From: NORP240 sp942492445
GTDB taxonomy: Bacteria > Pseudomonadota > Gammaproteobacteria > Pseudomonadales > Pseudohongiellaceae
Assembly: GCA_942492445.1 (NCBI GenBank)
Contig: CALOEW010000031.1
Location: 16,174 to 80,173 of the forward strand
Direction: 5' to 3'
DNA length: 64,000 bases
Below are positions 1 through 8,540 of this stretch, in pieces. Position 1 is the first letter of the stretch. Each line of letters begins with the position of its first letter. The notes under the pieces are model-generated. The model saw nothing but the letters and a program-made list of their open reading frames with translations, did not search any database and was not told where the DNA came from. The position numbers and the translations under genes are program-made.

Positions 1-455
1 CCAGCAAGATGTTCTGTGTCGGAGACACTCCCGAGCACGCCCGTCGCCTGATCCGGGTCACTCAGGAATGTCTTTATCAGGGTATTGAACTGGTCAGACC
101 GGGTATCACGCTGGGGGATATTGGACACGCCATTCAGGCCCATGCGGAAGCTAACCATTACTCCGTGGTCCGGGAGTATTGCGGGCATGGCATCGGCAGG
201 GTGTTCCATGAAGATCCTCAGGTGCTTCATTATGGCCGACCTCGCAGTGGATGTGTTGTGGTCGAGGGGATGACCTTCACGATCGAGCCCATGTTGAATG
301 CAGGCAGTCGATACACCAAACTTTCCAGGAAAGATGGCTGGACTGTAACCACCACGGACAGGCGCCTGTCGGCTCAATGGGAACACACGCTGGCCGTGAC
401 AGGCAATGGGTTTGAAATCCTGACGTTGCGGTCGGATGAACAACTACCCTGGTAA
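1..455 (+). CDS. map: Methionine aminopeptidase type I, 3' part only
   Basis: Removes the initiator methionine from nascent cytosolic proteins using a two-metal site. Only the C-terminal half is present, because the gene runs off the left edge of the window; the open frame continues upstream of the first ATG at 9. Visible family features are the CGHGIGRVFHEDP stretch carrying a metal-ligand histidine, the GMTFTIEPML block with a ligand glutamate, and WEHTLAVT near the end with the last ligand glutamate. It lies 28 bases upstream of glnD on the same strand, the order also known in Pseudomonas. Identification is secure; the N-terminus is unseen. Confidence 0.95.
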   Translation, partial: SKMFCVGDTPEHARRLIRVTQECLYQGIELVRPGITLGDIGHAIQAHAEANHYSVVREYCGHGIGRVFHEDPQVLHYGRPRSGCVVVEGMTFTIEPMLNAGSRYTKLSRKDGWTVTTTDRRLSAQWEHTLAVTGNGFEILTLRSDEQLPW

Positions 456-483
456 CGCGCAGTTACCGTAATCGGATTCCTAC

Positions 484-3177
484 ATGCCGCAGCCACAGTC
501 CTTGCCAACCACCCAGTATCTGGAGTTGTTTGATGTCCGTGACCTCGAATCACGCCTGCAGGCCGGGGAGAATCCCATTACCCTGTTTAAAGATGTCATC
601 GAGCAGGCGAACCGGGAACTGGACAATCGGTTCCTGGCAGATGAAGACATCGCTCTCCTGGTCAGAAGCCGAGCCCATTTCATCGATCAGGTGCTGGCCC
701 AGGCATGGAATCACTTTCCCTGGCCTGACCAGAAAAACATCTCCCTTGTCGCTGTAGGCGGTTACGGCCGTGGTGAACTTCATCCTCACTCCGATATTGA
801 TCTGTTGATTCTGACGCGTAACAGTCGGGTTGCCGGATACAAATCCTTTATCAGTGATTTCCTTACCCTGCTGTGGGATATCAACCTGGAGATAGGGCAG
901 AGTGTCCGCTCCCTCAAACAGTGCAAACAGGAAGCAAAAGCCGACATCACGGTTGCCACCGCCTTGATGGAGTCGCGCACCATTGCCGGGCCTCCGGGCC
1001 TGCGGGAGGAAATGGAGAAACTCACTTCCAGCAGGAGCATCTGGCCAATCAAGCATTTTTTACGCGCCAAGTGGGATGAACAGATTGCCCGCCATGACAA
1101 ATACTATGACATCGATTACGCCCTGGAACCTAACATCAAGACTTCCCCGGGCGGACTGCGGGATATACAGACTATTGCCTGGGTGACCAAGCGACAGTTT
1201 GGCGCCCGTGACTTCCACGACCTGGTCAAGCTGGGCTTCCTGAATCCCTCCGAAGAATCCATTTTTGACGAAGGCCAGAAATTTCTCTGGAAACTGCGCT
1301 ACGGACTCCATTTTCTGGCCGGCCGCCGGGAAGATCGCCTGCTGTTCGACAAGCAGAAGGAACTGGCAGCCATGCTGGGCTACAGGGACGACGACAGAAG
1401 CCTGGCGGTAGAGCAGCTTATGCAGCGTTACTACCAGGTCGTGGCGAGTCTTCGCGAGTTGAACGACGTACTGTTGCAACATCTGGACGAAGCGATACTG
1501 CGTGCCAACGAAAAGGAAAAAATTGTTGCCATCAACAAACGTTTCCAGATTCACAATGGATATATCGAGGCCCGCAGCAACGGCGTCTTCAAACGGTTTC
1601 CATTCGCCTTGATAGAAATTTTTGTATTGATGGCGCAGAATCCACAGATTCAGGGAGTGCGCGCCTCAACCATCCGCCTGATAAGGGACCACCGCCACCT
1701 GGTCGATGAAAAATTTCGCAACGACATCAGAAACACTTCCTTGTTCATGGAACTGCTGCGCTCTACCCATATGTTGACGCTGCAACTGCGACGCATGGCC
1801 CGCTACGGAATCCTCGGCAGATACCTGCCGGAATTCGGGCAGATTACGGGAAAGATGCAACACGATCTTTTCCACATCTACACAGTGGACGCCCACACGT
1901 TACAGGTCGTGGAAAACATGCGCCGCTTTCTGCTTCCGGACGCAGAGGAGAAATACCCGGTCGCCGCCCATATCGCCAGAAACCTGCCCAAGCTCGAATT
2001 GTTGTACATTGCCGGCCTCTATCACGACATCGCCAAGGGACGGGGTGGCGATCATTCCAAGCTTGGCAGGACAGACGCTGAGGAATTCTGCCGGCGGCAC
2101 TACCTGAGTGAGTGGGATACCAAACTCGTTTCCTGGCTTGTACAAAAGCACCTGCTGATGTCGATGACCGCGCAGCGTAAAGACATTTCCGATCCGGAAG
2201 TGATTCACGAGTTCGCCCTCGAAGTGGGTGACAAGTTGCATCTGGATTATCTTTACGCTCTTACCGTCGCTGATATCTGTGCCACCAATCCGAATCTCTG
2301 GAATGCATGGCGCGCCGCTCTGCTTCGTCAACTGTACCTGAACACCAAGCGGGTGCTGCGTCTGGGTCTGGAGAACCCCCTCAATCGCGAAGAGAGAATC
2401 CGTGACAAACAACTATCGGCGCAGCTCAAACTCAAGGACCGTGGCATGAACGAAGCGGACATCGACAGGATCTGGGAAAATGCAGCCGATGAGTATTTTG
2501 TCCGTGAGTCAGTGGCCAACATCTGCTGGCACACAGAATGTATTCATGAGCATGATTCATCGGCACCGTTGATCGCCATCAAGGACACTGTGGAAAACAC
2601 CATTGAAGGTGGTACTCAGATATTTATTTACATGCCCAATACTGATTATCTGTTCGCCAACAGCACCGCGGCTTTCGAAAAACTGAACCTCAATATTCAG
2701 AATGCCAGAATTTTCACTTCCGCCAATGGCTACTGCATGGATACCTACACAGTGCTCGAGAACACCGGCACGCCCGTGGGCGACCGGCCCGATCGCATCG
2801 CGCAAATCAGTAAGGTGCTGCTTGATCACATTCAACACAACCAGTCCTACGTTCCACCAGTCAGCCGCAAACCGGCCCGTCAACTCAAACATTTCAGCCA
2901 GCACGTGGAAGCGGAACTGATCAACAATCCAGACAAACCCTATTCAACTCTGGAGATTAACTGCCCGGATCGGCCCGGAATTCTTGCGTCAGTGGGCAAG
3001 ATTTTTGCCCAGAACCAGATCAATCTCATGGACGCCAGGATCACCACCCTCGGAGAACGAGTCGAGGACCTGTTCTTCATTACCGATAAAGACAATCGAC
3101 CTATCACCGATACTGAGGTGGCGGATAATCTGACCACACAAATCAAGAACCGTCTGGAGGAGCGCTTCGCGACCTAG
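484..3177 (+). CDS. glnD: Bifunctional uridylyltransferase/uridylyl-removing enzyme
   Basis: GlnD senses glutamine and adds or removes UMP on PII proteins, controlling nitrogen assimilation. The 897-residue length is normal for the family. Domains in order: a nucleotidyltransferase core with GGYGRGELHPHSDIDLL near residues 90-110, a helical region, an HD hydrolase domain with LYHDIAKGRGGDHSKLG near 512-530, and two C-terminal ACT domains starting about residues 710 and 820 (ETNINCPDRPGILAS-type strand seen as LEINCPDRPGILASVGK). The stop codon TAG at 3175-3177 lies inside a CTAG that is duplicated at the other end of a small inverted-repeat element immediately downstream, so the gene's 3' untranslated region is almost entirely mobile repeat sequence. 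Confidence 0.97.
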   Translation: MPQPQSLPTTQYLELFDVRDLESRLQAGENPITLFKDVIEQANRELDNRFLADEDIALLVRSRAHFIDQVLAQAWNHFPWPDQKNISLVAVGGYGRGELHPHSDIDLLILTRNSRVAGYKSFISDFLTLLWDINLEIGQSVRSLKQCKQEAKADITVATALMESRTIAGPPGLREEMEKLTSSRSIWPIKHFLRAKWDEQIARHDKYYDIDYALEPNIKTSPGGLRDIQTIAWVTKRQFGARDFHDLVKLGFLNPSEESIFDEGQKFLWKLRYGLHFLAGRREDRLLFDKQKELAAMLGYRDDDRSLAVEQLMQRYYQVVASLRELNDVLLQHLDEAILRANEKEKIVAINKRFQIHNGYIEARSNGVFKRFPFALIEIFVLMAQNPQIQGVRASTIRLIRDHRHLVDEKFRNDIRNTSLFMELLRSTHMLTLQLRRMARYGILGRYLPEFGQITGKMQHDLFHIYTVDAHTLQVVENMRRFLLPDAEEKYPVAAHIARNLPKLELLYIAGLYHDIAKGRGGDHSKLGRTDAEEFCRRHYLSEWDTKLVSWLVQKHLLMSMTAQRKDISDPEVIHEFALEVGDKLHLDYLYALTVADICATNPNLWNAWRAALLRQLYLNTKRVLRLGLENPLNREERIRDKQLSAQLKLKDRGMNEADIDRIWENAADEYFVRESVANICWHTECIHEHDSSAPLIAIKDTVENTIEGGTQIFIYMPNTDYLFANSTAAFEKLNLNIQNARIFTSANGYCMDTYTVLENTGTPVGDRPDRIAQISKVLLDHIQHNQSYVPPVSRKPARQLKHFSQHVEAELINNPDKPYSTLEINCPDRPGILASVGKIFAQNQINLMDARITTLGERVEDLFFITDKDNRPITDTEVADNLTTQIKNRLEERFAT

Positions 3178-3321
3178 CAGGCTGTTGAAAAACGTGATGA
3201 GCGCAGCCAAGGCGAGGCAAAAACTGGCGAAAAAGCGCAGTTTACCGGGTGTAAATGAGCATTTTGAGCCAGTTTTTAACGAAGCACTGGCAAGCGCAAT
3301 AGTTTTTCAACAGCCTGCTAG
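3174..3321 (+). mobile_element. Family 1 inverted-repeat element (MITE-like) on the glnD stop codon
   Basis: The element runs from 3178 to 3317. Its ends are CAGGCTGTTGAAAAAC and the exact complement GTTTTTCAACAGCCTG. It is flanked on both sides by CTAG (3174-3177 and 3318-3321), a plausible 4-base target duplication. The first CTAG contains the TAG stop of glnD. Inside is a second inverted repeat, AAAAACTGGC and GCCAGTTTTT, so the whole unit can fold back. No transposase is encoded. Related copies lie at 27305-27374 and 56951-56998. YTAR target duplications are known for IS5-type elements; a derivation from that family is my inference. Confidence 0.8.
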
Positions 3322-3373
3322 GGAACCTCTGATTAATTTCCGTGATGCTCTGCGGTAAATAGTCAGAAGTTCC
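3322..3373. repeat. Short family 2 inverted repeat, nested beside family 1 copy
   Basis: GGAACCTCTGATT at the left and AGTCAGAAGTTCC at the right form an imperfect inverted repeat enclosing about 26 bases. It abuts the right CTAG of the family 1 element, so both families appear to have used the same CTAG at the end of glnD. It is an internally deleted relative of the 169-base and 186-base copies at 30084 and 58057. Confidence 0.6.
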
Positions 3374-3421
3374 GTAGCGGTGGCAGACTGGCCAGGTCGC
3401 AGAACAGGAGTACAGACCACA

Positions 3422-3769
3422 ATGATCCATGTCTACGGAATTCGCAACTGCGATACCATCAGAAAAACGCTGAACTGGTTGACTGAAAATCACCTGACCT
3501 ACCGGTTTCACGATTACCGTAAAGAAGGCCTGTCTGAACCACTGCTTGGGAAATTTCTGGCCCGCTACTCAGTCGACGACCTGATCAATCGGCGAGGGAC
3601 TACCTGGCGGCAGCTTCCGGAAAGCGTCAGAAAGGACCTTACCGAAGAATCCGCCAGAGCTCTGATGCTGGAGAAACCCTCCCTGATAAGGCGTCCCATT
3701 CTGACCGACGGCAACAGCTGGCTGCTCGGTTTCGACCCGCAAGCCATTGCCCGAACTCTGATTTCCTGA
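3422..3769 (+). CDS. Spx/MgsR-ArsC family protein (YffB-like)
   Basis: A 115-residue member of the arsenate reductase-like thioredoxin-fold family. The start at 3422 (MIHVYGIRNCDTIRKTLNWL) is chosen because AGGAG lies about 11 bases upstream and because homologues begin at this strand; the frame is open further upstream. The single N-terminal cysteine (residue 10) is in the family's active position, without a CXXC. The C-terminal RRPILTDGNSWLLGFDP block is the conserved ArsC-family ending. In Pseudomonas-type genomes a yffB gene lies beside dapD, as here, but its exact reaction is not established; it may be a glutathione-dependent reductase. Confidence 0.85.
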   Translation: MIHVYGIRNCDTIRKTLNWLTENHLTYRFHDYRKEGLSEPLLGKFLARYSVDDLINRRGTTWRQLPESVRKDLTEESARALMLEKPSLIRRPILTDGNSWLLGFDPQAIARTLIS

Positions 3770-3793
3770 CTCAATTTCTGCAAAGGTCTTTAC

Positions 3794-4837
3794 ATGACTA
3801 CCGACACAATTCACAGCTTCGCATTTGGCGTCGCAACCAAGAATAACCAGGGTGAGATCATCGAAGCGTATTACCCTGCTCCGTTGAGGAATCCCGAGCC
3901 GGAAATGATGCAGGTCGTTTGCGAATGTCTTGGCATCAATGAAGCGGACAATCTGCTGGTGGAGCTTGGTAACGACCAGGTGGCAAGTCTGCAGAACCGA
4001 CTGGACGGTGCGGGTTACGTCGCGCAGGCGGCGCTGGTCCGCGAATTGGCTTCGAGTCAGTCCTGCCGTATTGCCTGCCTTATAGCGGAGGATCGCGCGC
4101 CCTCATCCGCTGCCGAAGTATTCCTCAAACTTCACCTGCTATCCCATCGGCTGGCTGTACCCAACAGCCTCAATCTCGACGGAATCTTTGGCCGGCTCCA
4201 CAACCTGGCCTGGACGAACCAGGGCCCGATAGAACTCAGCGAACTGCCCGGCAGGCAACTGCAATGCCGATTGGCTGGACAGCCATTGGAAATCCAGTCG
4301 GTGGACAAATTCCCGAAGATGACCAACTATGTGGTGCCACCGGGAGTGCGCATAGCCGATACTGCGAGAGTCCGTCTTGGTGCCTACCTTGGAACTGGTA
4401 CAACCGTGATGCATGAGGGGTTCGTCAACTACAATGCCGGAAGCGCCGGCAAGGCCATGATCGAGGGTCGGATTTCCGCCAGTGTCATGGTCGGAGAAGG
4501 AAGCGACCTGGGAGGGGGATGCAGTATCATGGGTACACTTTCAGGTGGAGGAACAGAGGTGATTTCTGTCGGAGAGAACTGCCTGATCGGCGCCAATGCC
4601 GGTATTGGATTTTCCCTCGGTGATCGTTGCATCATCGAGGCCGGTCTCTATGTGACAGCCGGTACCAAAATCAATTTGCTGAACCCAAACGGTGAACTGG
4701 CAAGAACGGTCAAGGCCCTGGAGTTGTCTAAACAGAACGACCTGCTGTTTCGGCGCAATTCATTGACCGGCACGGTTGAGTGCCTGCCCAACAAGGCGGC
4801 CATCGAGCTCAATGAAGAACTTCACAGTCATAACTAG
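3794..4837 (+). CDS. dapD: 2,3,4,5-tetrahydropyridine-2,6-dicarboxylate N-succinyltransferase
   Basis: Transfers succinyl from succinyl-CoA to tetrahydrodipicolinate in the lysine/diaminopimelate pathway. At 347 residues it is the long form typical of Pseudomonas-like bacteria rather than the shorter enterobacterial form. The C-terminal half shows the left-handed beta-helix hexapeptide pattern (for example GAYLGTGTTVMHEGFVNYN, GGGCSIMGTLSGG, LIGANAGIGFSLGD). AAAGG about 8 bases before the ATG is a reasonable ribosome binding site. dapE follows after 9 bases, so the two are likely co-transcribed. Confidence 0.95.
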   Translation: MTTDTIHSFAFGVATKNNQGEIIEAYYPAPLRNPEPEMMQVVCECLGINEADNLLVELGNDQVASLQNRLDGAGYVAQAALVRELASSQSCRIACLIAEDRAPSSAAEVFLKLHLLSHRLAVPNSLNLDGIFGRLHNLAWTNQGPIELSELPGRQLQCRLAGQPLEIQSVDKFPKMTNYVVPPGVRIADTARVRLGAYLGTGTTVMHEGFVNYNAGSAGKAMIEGRISASVMVGEGSDLGGGCSIMGTLSGGGTEVISVGENCLIGANAGIGFSLGDRCIIEAGLYVTAGTKINLLNPNGELARTVKALELSKQNDLLFRRNSLTGTVECLPNKAAIELNEELHSHN

Positions 4838-4846
4838 GCCTAACCC

Positions 4847-5968
4847 ATGAGCACGACGCTGGAACTGGCCAGAGAACTTATAGGCAGGGAGTCCATCACA
4901 CCGGAAGACGCAGGGTGTCAGGACATTCTCATACATCGGCTGGAAAAGCTGGGCTTTCAGATCGACCGCCTGCCCTTCGATGATGTTGACAACTTCTGGG
5001 CCCAGTGCGGATCTCAGAAGCCCTTGCTGGTGTTTGCCGGCCACACCGACGTCGTCCCGCCAGGGCCACAGGGTGCGTGGGCATCACATCCATTCCAACC
5101 CAGCGAACGAGATGGTGTGCTTTACGGTCGTGGGGCGGCGGACATGAAAGGTTCCCTCGCCGCCATGATCTGTGCCTGTGAGGAGTTCCTGCAAACCCGT
5201 GAACCACGCGGCTCTCTGGGGTTTCTTATTACCAGCGACGAGGAAGGCGCAGCGGAAAATGGCACTGTACGGGTTATGGAATGGCTGGAGCGGCGCAACA
5301 TCGGCATCGATTACTGTATTGTCGGTGAACCCAGCAGCAGTGAAAATCTCGGCGATACTGTCAAGATCGGACGCCGTGGTTCCCTGAATGGAAGACTCAC
5401 AGTAACAGGCGTACAAGGGCACGTGGCTTATCCTCACCTGGCAGACAATCCGATTCATCGGGCACTGATACCTCTCACCAATCTGATTGCGGAGAAATGG
5501 GACGAGGGAAACGAATCGTTTCCTCCCACCTCACTCCAGATTTCCAATGTTCACGCCGGTACGGGTGCAACCAATGTGATTCCCGGAACGATGCAGGTAG
5601 ATTTCAATCTGCGCTTCTCTACCGAAATGACAGACGAGAAAATTCGCCGGCGGTGTGAGGAAATCCTTGAAGCGCAAGGTCTGAACTACCGGCTGGATTG
5701 GCAGTTGTCGGGATTGCCGTTTCTGACTACCGGAGGAGAACTGGTGGAAGCGGCGAGTGCCGTGATCAGGGAACAGCAAGGCCTCGAGCCACTATTGTCC
5801 ACCAGCGGAGGAACATCCGATGGACGCTTCATCGCTCCCTGTGGCGCTCAGGTGATTGAGTTGGGACCCTGTAATCGATCGATCCACAAGGTAAATGAGA
5901 ACGTCTCCATCAGGGAGCTGGACGAATTGACTGCCTTGTACCGGGGCATTCTGGAAAAGCTGCTCTGA
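4847..5968 (+). CDS. dapE: Succinyl-diaminopimelate desuccinylase
   Basis: Hydrolyses N-succinyl-L,L-diaminopimelate to L,L-diaminopimelate and succinate in peptidoglycan/lysine precursor synthesis. The 373-residue M20-family metalloenzyme shows its metal ligands: VFAGHTDVVPPG near residue 63, GRGAADMKG near 95, DEEGAAENGT near 132, and the late RSIHKVNE histidine near 345. The middle dimerisation domain (GRRGSLNGRLTVTGVQGH) is complete. It directly follows dapD, two successive steps of the same pathway. Confidence 0.96.
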   Translation: MSTTLELARELIGRESITPEDAGCQDILIHRLEKLGFQIDRLPFDDVDNFWAQCGSQKPLLVFAGHTDVVPPGPQGAWASHPFQPSERDGVLYGRGAADMKGSLAAMICACEEFLQTREPRGSLGFLITSDEEGAAENGTVRVMEWLERRNIGIDYCIVGEPSSSENLGDTVKIGRRGSLNGRLTVTGVQGHVAYPHLADNPIHRALIPLTNLIAEKWDEGNESFPPTSLQISNVHAGTGATNVIPGTMQVDFNLRFSTEMTDEKIRRRCEEILEAQGLNYRLDWQLSGLPFLTTGGELVEAASAVIREQQGLEPLLSTSGGTSDGRFIAPCGAQVIELGPCNRSIHKVNENVSIRELDELTALYRGILEKLL

Positions 5969-6025
5969 CAGCATGTCCCTGCCAGGGAAACTCAGCCCGG
6001 CTCAAGTCTCCTGACTTTCGGTCTT

Positions 6026-6838
6026 TCAGCGGCTTCCAGGAAACTGCCCGGTTACGTAGATATCAAACCTGCTGCTCTTTCCCTCCAGCCGGTATGTCGG
6101 AATCTGACCATTGAAATCCGTGGAGCGTGCCGGTCGTTTAATCACTACTCTGCGTCTGGCTATTTGAAGAGCGTCACGAAGTAACTGCTCCTCCCAGCCT
6201 TTTTCCCTGTTGCCGGAAAAAAATTGTTGCAGAACATACATGTCTTTCTTGACCCGTGCACTTTTACTGCGCACAGGAAACATCGGATCGAGGTAGACGA
6301 CATCGAAATCTGCTTCAGGCTTGTAGTCCGCCAGGCTGGACCGGGCCAGGTCCATGCGGGATGCAGCCTGGCGTACACTTGAGTCCTGCGACGACCTGGC
6401 TCGCCTGAGGCCGTCAAACAGCAGTGCGTGTACAATCGGATTTCGCTCAAGCAACTGCATTCGGCATCCCGCGCTGGCAAGCAGATAGGAGTCCTTCCCC
6501 AGACCCGCCGTAGCATCGAGGACAGTCGGATACAAACCGGGTTTGATACCTACAGCCCGGGATATCGCCTGCCGATTTACCCGGTTTCGGATCCGGTAAT
6601 CCAGCGTCGGATTCTCAAAATCGACACGAACCGGCCCCGGTGCAGCGGCGCGGTTAAGAACAAGCTCCAACCCGGATTGGGTCACACACAATAGAAATTC
6701 AAAACCGCAGTCGCCGGTCTCGGTCACACAGGTAAGGTGAAGTTCGTCGGCCAGTCGTAATGCCTGCTTTTCAAGCACGGTTTTGTCCCCGGGAGAGATG
6801 CCCCGGGTTGTAGCTACCATCACGGCGATCTGATTCAT
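6026..6838 (-). CDS. rsmJ: 16S rRNA (guanine1516-N2)-methyltransferase
   Basis: RsmJ (YhiQ) methylates G1516 of 16S rRNA with S-adenosylmethionine. The 270-residue protein has the characteristic LDATAGLGKDSYLLASAGC motif I for SAM binding in the middle and a VVYLDPMFPVRSKSARVKK block carrying the catalytic DPMFP. It starts 6 bases after the uppP stop and is probably the last gene of a tsaB-uppP-rsmJ transcript. Confidence 0.9.
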   Translation of the reverse strand: MNQIAVMVATTRGISPGDKTVLEKQALRLADELHLTCVTETGDCGFEFLLCVTQSGLELVLNRAAAPGPVRVDFENPTLDYRIRNRVNRQAISRAVGIKPGLYPTVLDATAGLGKDSYLLASAGCRMQLLERNPIVHALLFDGLRRARSSQDSSVRQAASRMDLARSSLADYKPEADFDVVYLDPMFPVRSKSARVKKDMYVLQQFFSGNREKGWEEQLLRDALQIARRRVVIKRPARSTDFNGQIPTYRLEGKSSRFDIYVTGQFPGSR

Positions 6839-6844
6839 TGGATT

Positions 6845-7660
6845 TCATGCCCGCAGGGGAGAGAAGTGGATTGCAAACAACAGCACGCCCAGCAGCACGC
6901 GGTAGACGACAAATGGAATAAAACCCAGTTGCTGAATCAACTTGAGAAAATAGTGAATACAGAAATAAGACACTACACCGGACACCACTGCGCCGTACAG
7001 GAGCGTTATCCAGTCCGATACGCTGGCACCAACCTGAAAAAAATCCACCATTTTCAGAAGGCCGCTTGCAGCAATGACTGGTATTGCCAAGAGGAAGGAA
7101 AACTGTGAGGCCGCATGACGGCTCAGGTTGACAAACAGCCCCGCTGTCATTGTTACACCGGATCTTGAAGTGCCTGGCAACAGAGCCAGCACCTGCGCCA
7201 GACCTATCAGAAGAGCAGTTCTCCAATTCAACTGAGTCAGCTCATTTACGGTTCCCTTGCGCCGGTCGGCAAAGTACAGCAACACCGCGAACACAATCGA
7301 AGTAATCGCAATCAGCAGGATTGATCTCGCATATTGTTCTACCAGATCATTCAGCACTAGACCAGCCATTCCCGCAGGTACTGAAGCCAGAAGTATCAGC
7401 CAGGCAAGGCTGGACTGATTGGACTTTGCGCCGCCTGTCAAAGACCGGATCCAGGCGATGCTCAATGCAACGACCTGTGAGCGGAAATAATAGACCACCG
7501 CAAACAGACTTCCTACGTGGACGGCCACATCAAACACCAGCCCCTGATCTTCCCAACCCAGGATCGCAGCCGGCAGGATTAGGTGTCCGGAACTGGAAAC
7601 CGGCAGAAACTCAGTAAAGCCCTGGAGAACTGCTAGAAAAGTGACTTGTAAGGTTTCCAT
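6845..7660 (-). CDS. uppP: Undecaprenyl-diphosphatase
   Basis: Integral membrane phosphatase (BacA) recycling undecaprenyl pyrophosphate to the monophosphate for peptidoglycan and other envelope polymers. The 271-residue sequence has the two family signatures: GFTEFLPVSSSGHLILP near residue 15 and LLPGTSRSGVTMTAGL near residue 160. Hydrophobic segments are spread over the whole length, consistent with about eight membrane helices. It sits 17 bases downstream of tsaB and 6 bases upstream of rsmJ. Confidence 0.95.
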   Translation of the reverse strand: METLQVTFLAVLQGFTEFLPVSSSGHLILPAAILGWEDQGLVFDVAVHVGSLFAVVYYFRSQVVALSIAWIRSLTGGAKSNQSSLAWLILLASVPAGMAGLVLNDLVEQYARSILLIAITSIVFAVLLYFADRRKGTVNELTQLNWRTALLIGLAQVLALLPGTSRSGVTMTAGLFVNLSRHAASQFSFLLAIPVIAASGLLKMVDFFQVGASVSDWITLLYGAVVSGVVSYFCIHYFLKLIQQLGFIPFVVYRVLLGVLLFAIHFSPLRA

Positions 7661-7677
7661 TTGCTAGTTCACTCCGT

Positions 7678-8373
7678 TCACGTGGCGGTTCGGTATTGCA
7701 GATTCTCTTTCAGATAATTTGGTAGTGCCTGCTCGGCAGGAACAAACTGCTTATCAAGAAACTTTCGACCCGCCAACAGGCATAGACTGTCAACATCAGC
7801 GGTACACTTCGAGTCTACAAACTCAAAACCGTTCATCAGCTTTTCTGGAAATCTGTCCGGATCCTCCCACCCGTCACCTACTGCTATCCAGATGTCCGTT
7901 GACGGATCAATCCAGGGTAATGTGAAAGCATTACTGTTGGAAACTGTTTCCTCCCCGATTCGTACAATCTGACGTGCTGATATTTGACGGAAGGTTGCAA
8001 GGTAAAATTCCTGTTCTCCAGCTTTTCTGCAGACAGAGACTACAGAAACGGAGAAGTTGAAAAAAGCACTGCAGGCCAGCCACTCCAATGAGGAAATCAG
8101 TATCACCGGTATCTCCAGCGCTGCTGCCAGTCCCTGAACCACGCCAACACCAATTCTGATTCCAGTGAAGGAACCAGGGCCAGCAACTACGGCTATAGCG
8201 TCCAGATCGCCAAGTTCCAGCTCCTGTTCGAACAGTAACCGATTCACTGCAGGGAGCAGAAAGCGACCGTGTGAACGGGAATCTTCGCTCTGTTGCACTG
8301 CTACGGAGTTCTGTGATTGCAATATCACGGTGCAAACATTGGTCGAGGTATCAATTATCAGAAGGTTTGACAT
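7678..8373 (-). CDS. tsaB: tRNA threonylcarbamoyladenosine biosynthesis protein TsaB
   Basis: TsaB is an ASKHA-fold partner of TsaD in t6A37 tRNA modification. I place the start at the ATG 8371-8373 (MSNLLIIDTSTNVC), giving 231 residues, the normal length; a 25-codon upstream extension has no family similarity. The DAIAVVAGPGSFTGIRIGVG block is the family signature. Order histone-like gene, tsaB, uppP is on one strand, but a strong terminator at 8424-8455 separates it from the upstream gene. Confidence 0.92.
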   Translation of the reverse strand: MSNLLIIDTSTNVCTVILQSQNSVAVQQSEDSRSHGRFLLPAVNRLLFEQELELGDLDAIAVVAGPGSFTGIRIGVGVVQGLAAALEIPVILISSLEWLACSAFFNFSVSVVSVCRKAGEQEFYLATFRQISARQIVRIGEETVSNSNAFTLPWIDPSTDIWIAVGDGWEDPDRFPEKLMNGFEFVDSKCTADVDSLCLLAGRKFLDKQFVPAEQALPNYLKENLQYRTAT

Positions 8374-8423
8374 GAATATCCGATCAGAAAGGCAACCTGA
8401 TAACCGGTTCCGCGAGTAGAATG

Positions 8424-8455
8424 CAAAAATCCCTCTTGAGGGCTTCAAGAGGGAT
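8424..8455 (-). terminator. Rho-independent terminator after the histone-like gene
   Basis: On the minus strand an 11-base perfect stem (ATCCCTCTTGA with TCAAGAGGGAT, five-base loop) is followed by TTTTT. It lies between the histone-like gene and tsaB. A second weaker GCCCGG/CCGGGC stem with TTTT lies nearer to the gene at about 8473-8510. Confidence 0.85.
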
Positions 8456-8540
8456 CAATGGATCAGGGAGAAAAGCCCGGCATCACCTTTCCTTGGGCAA
8501 TACCGGGCACGAGTGCTAAAGTTACATTATCGATCAGCCA

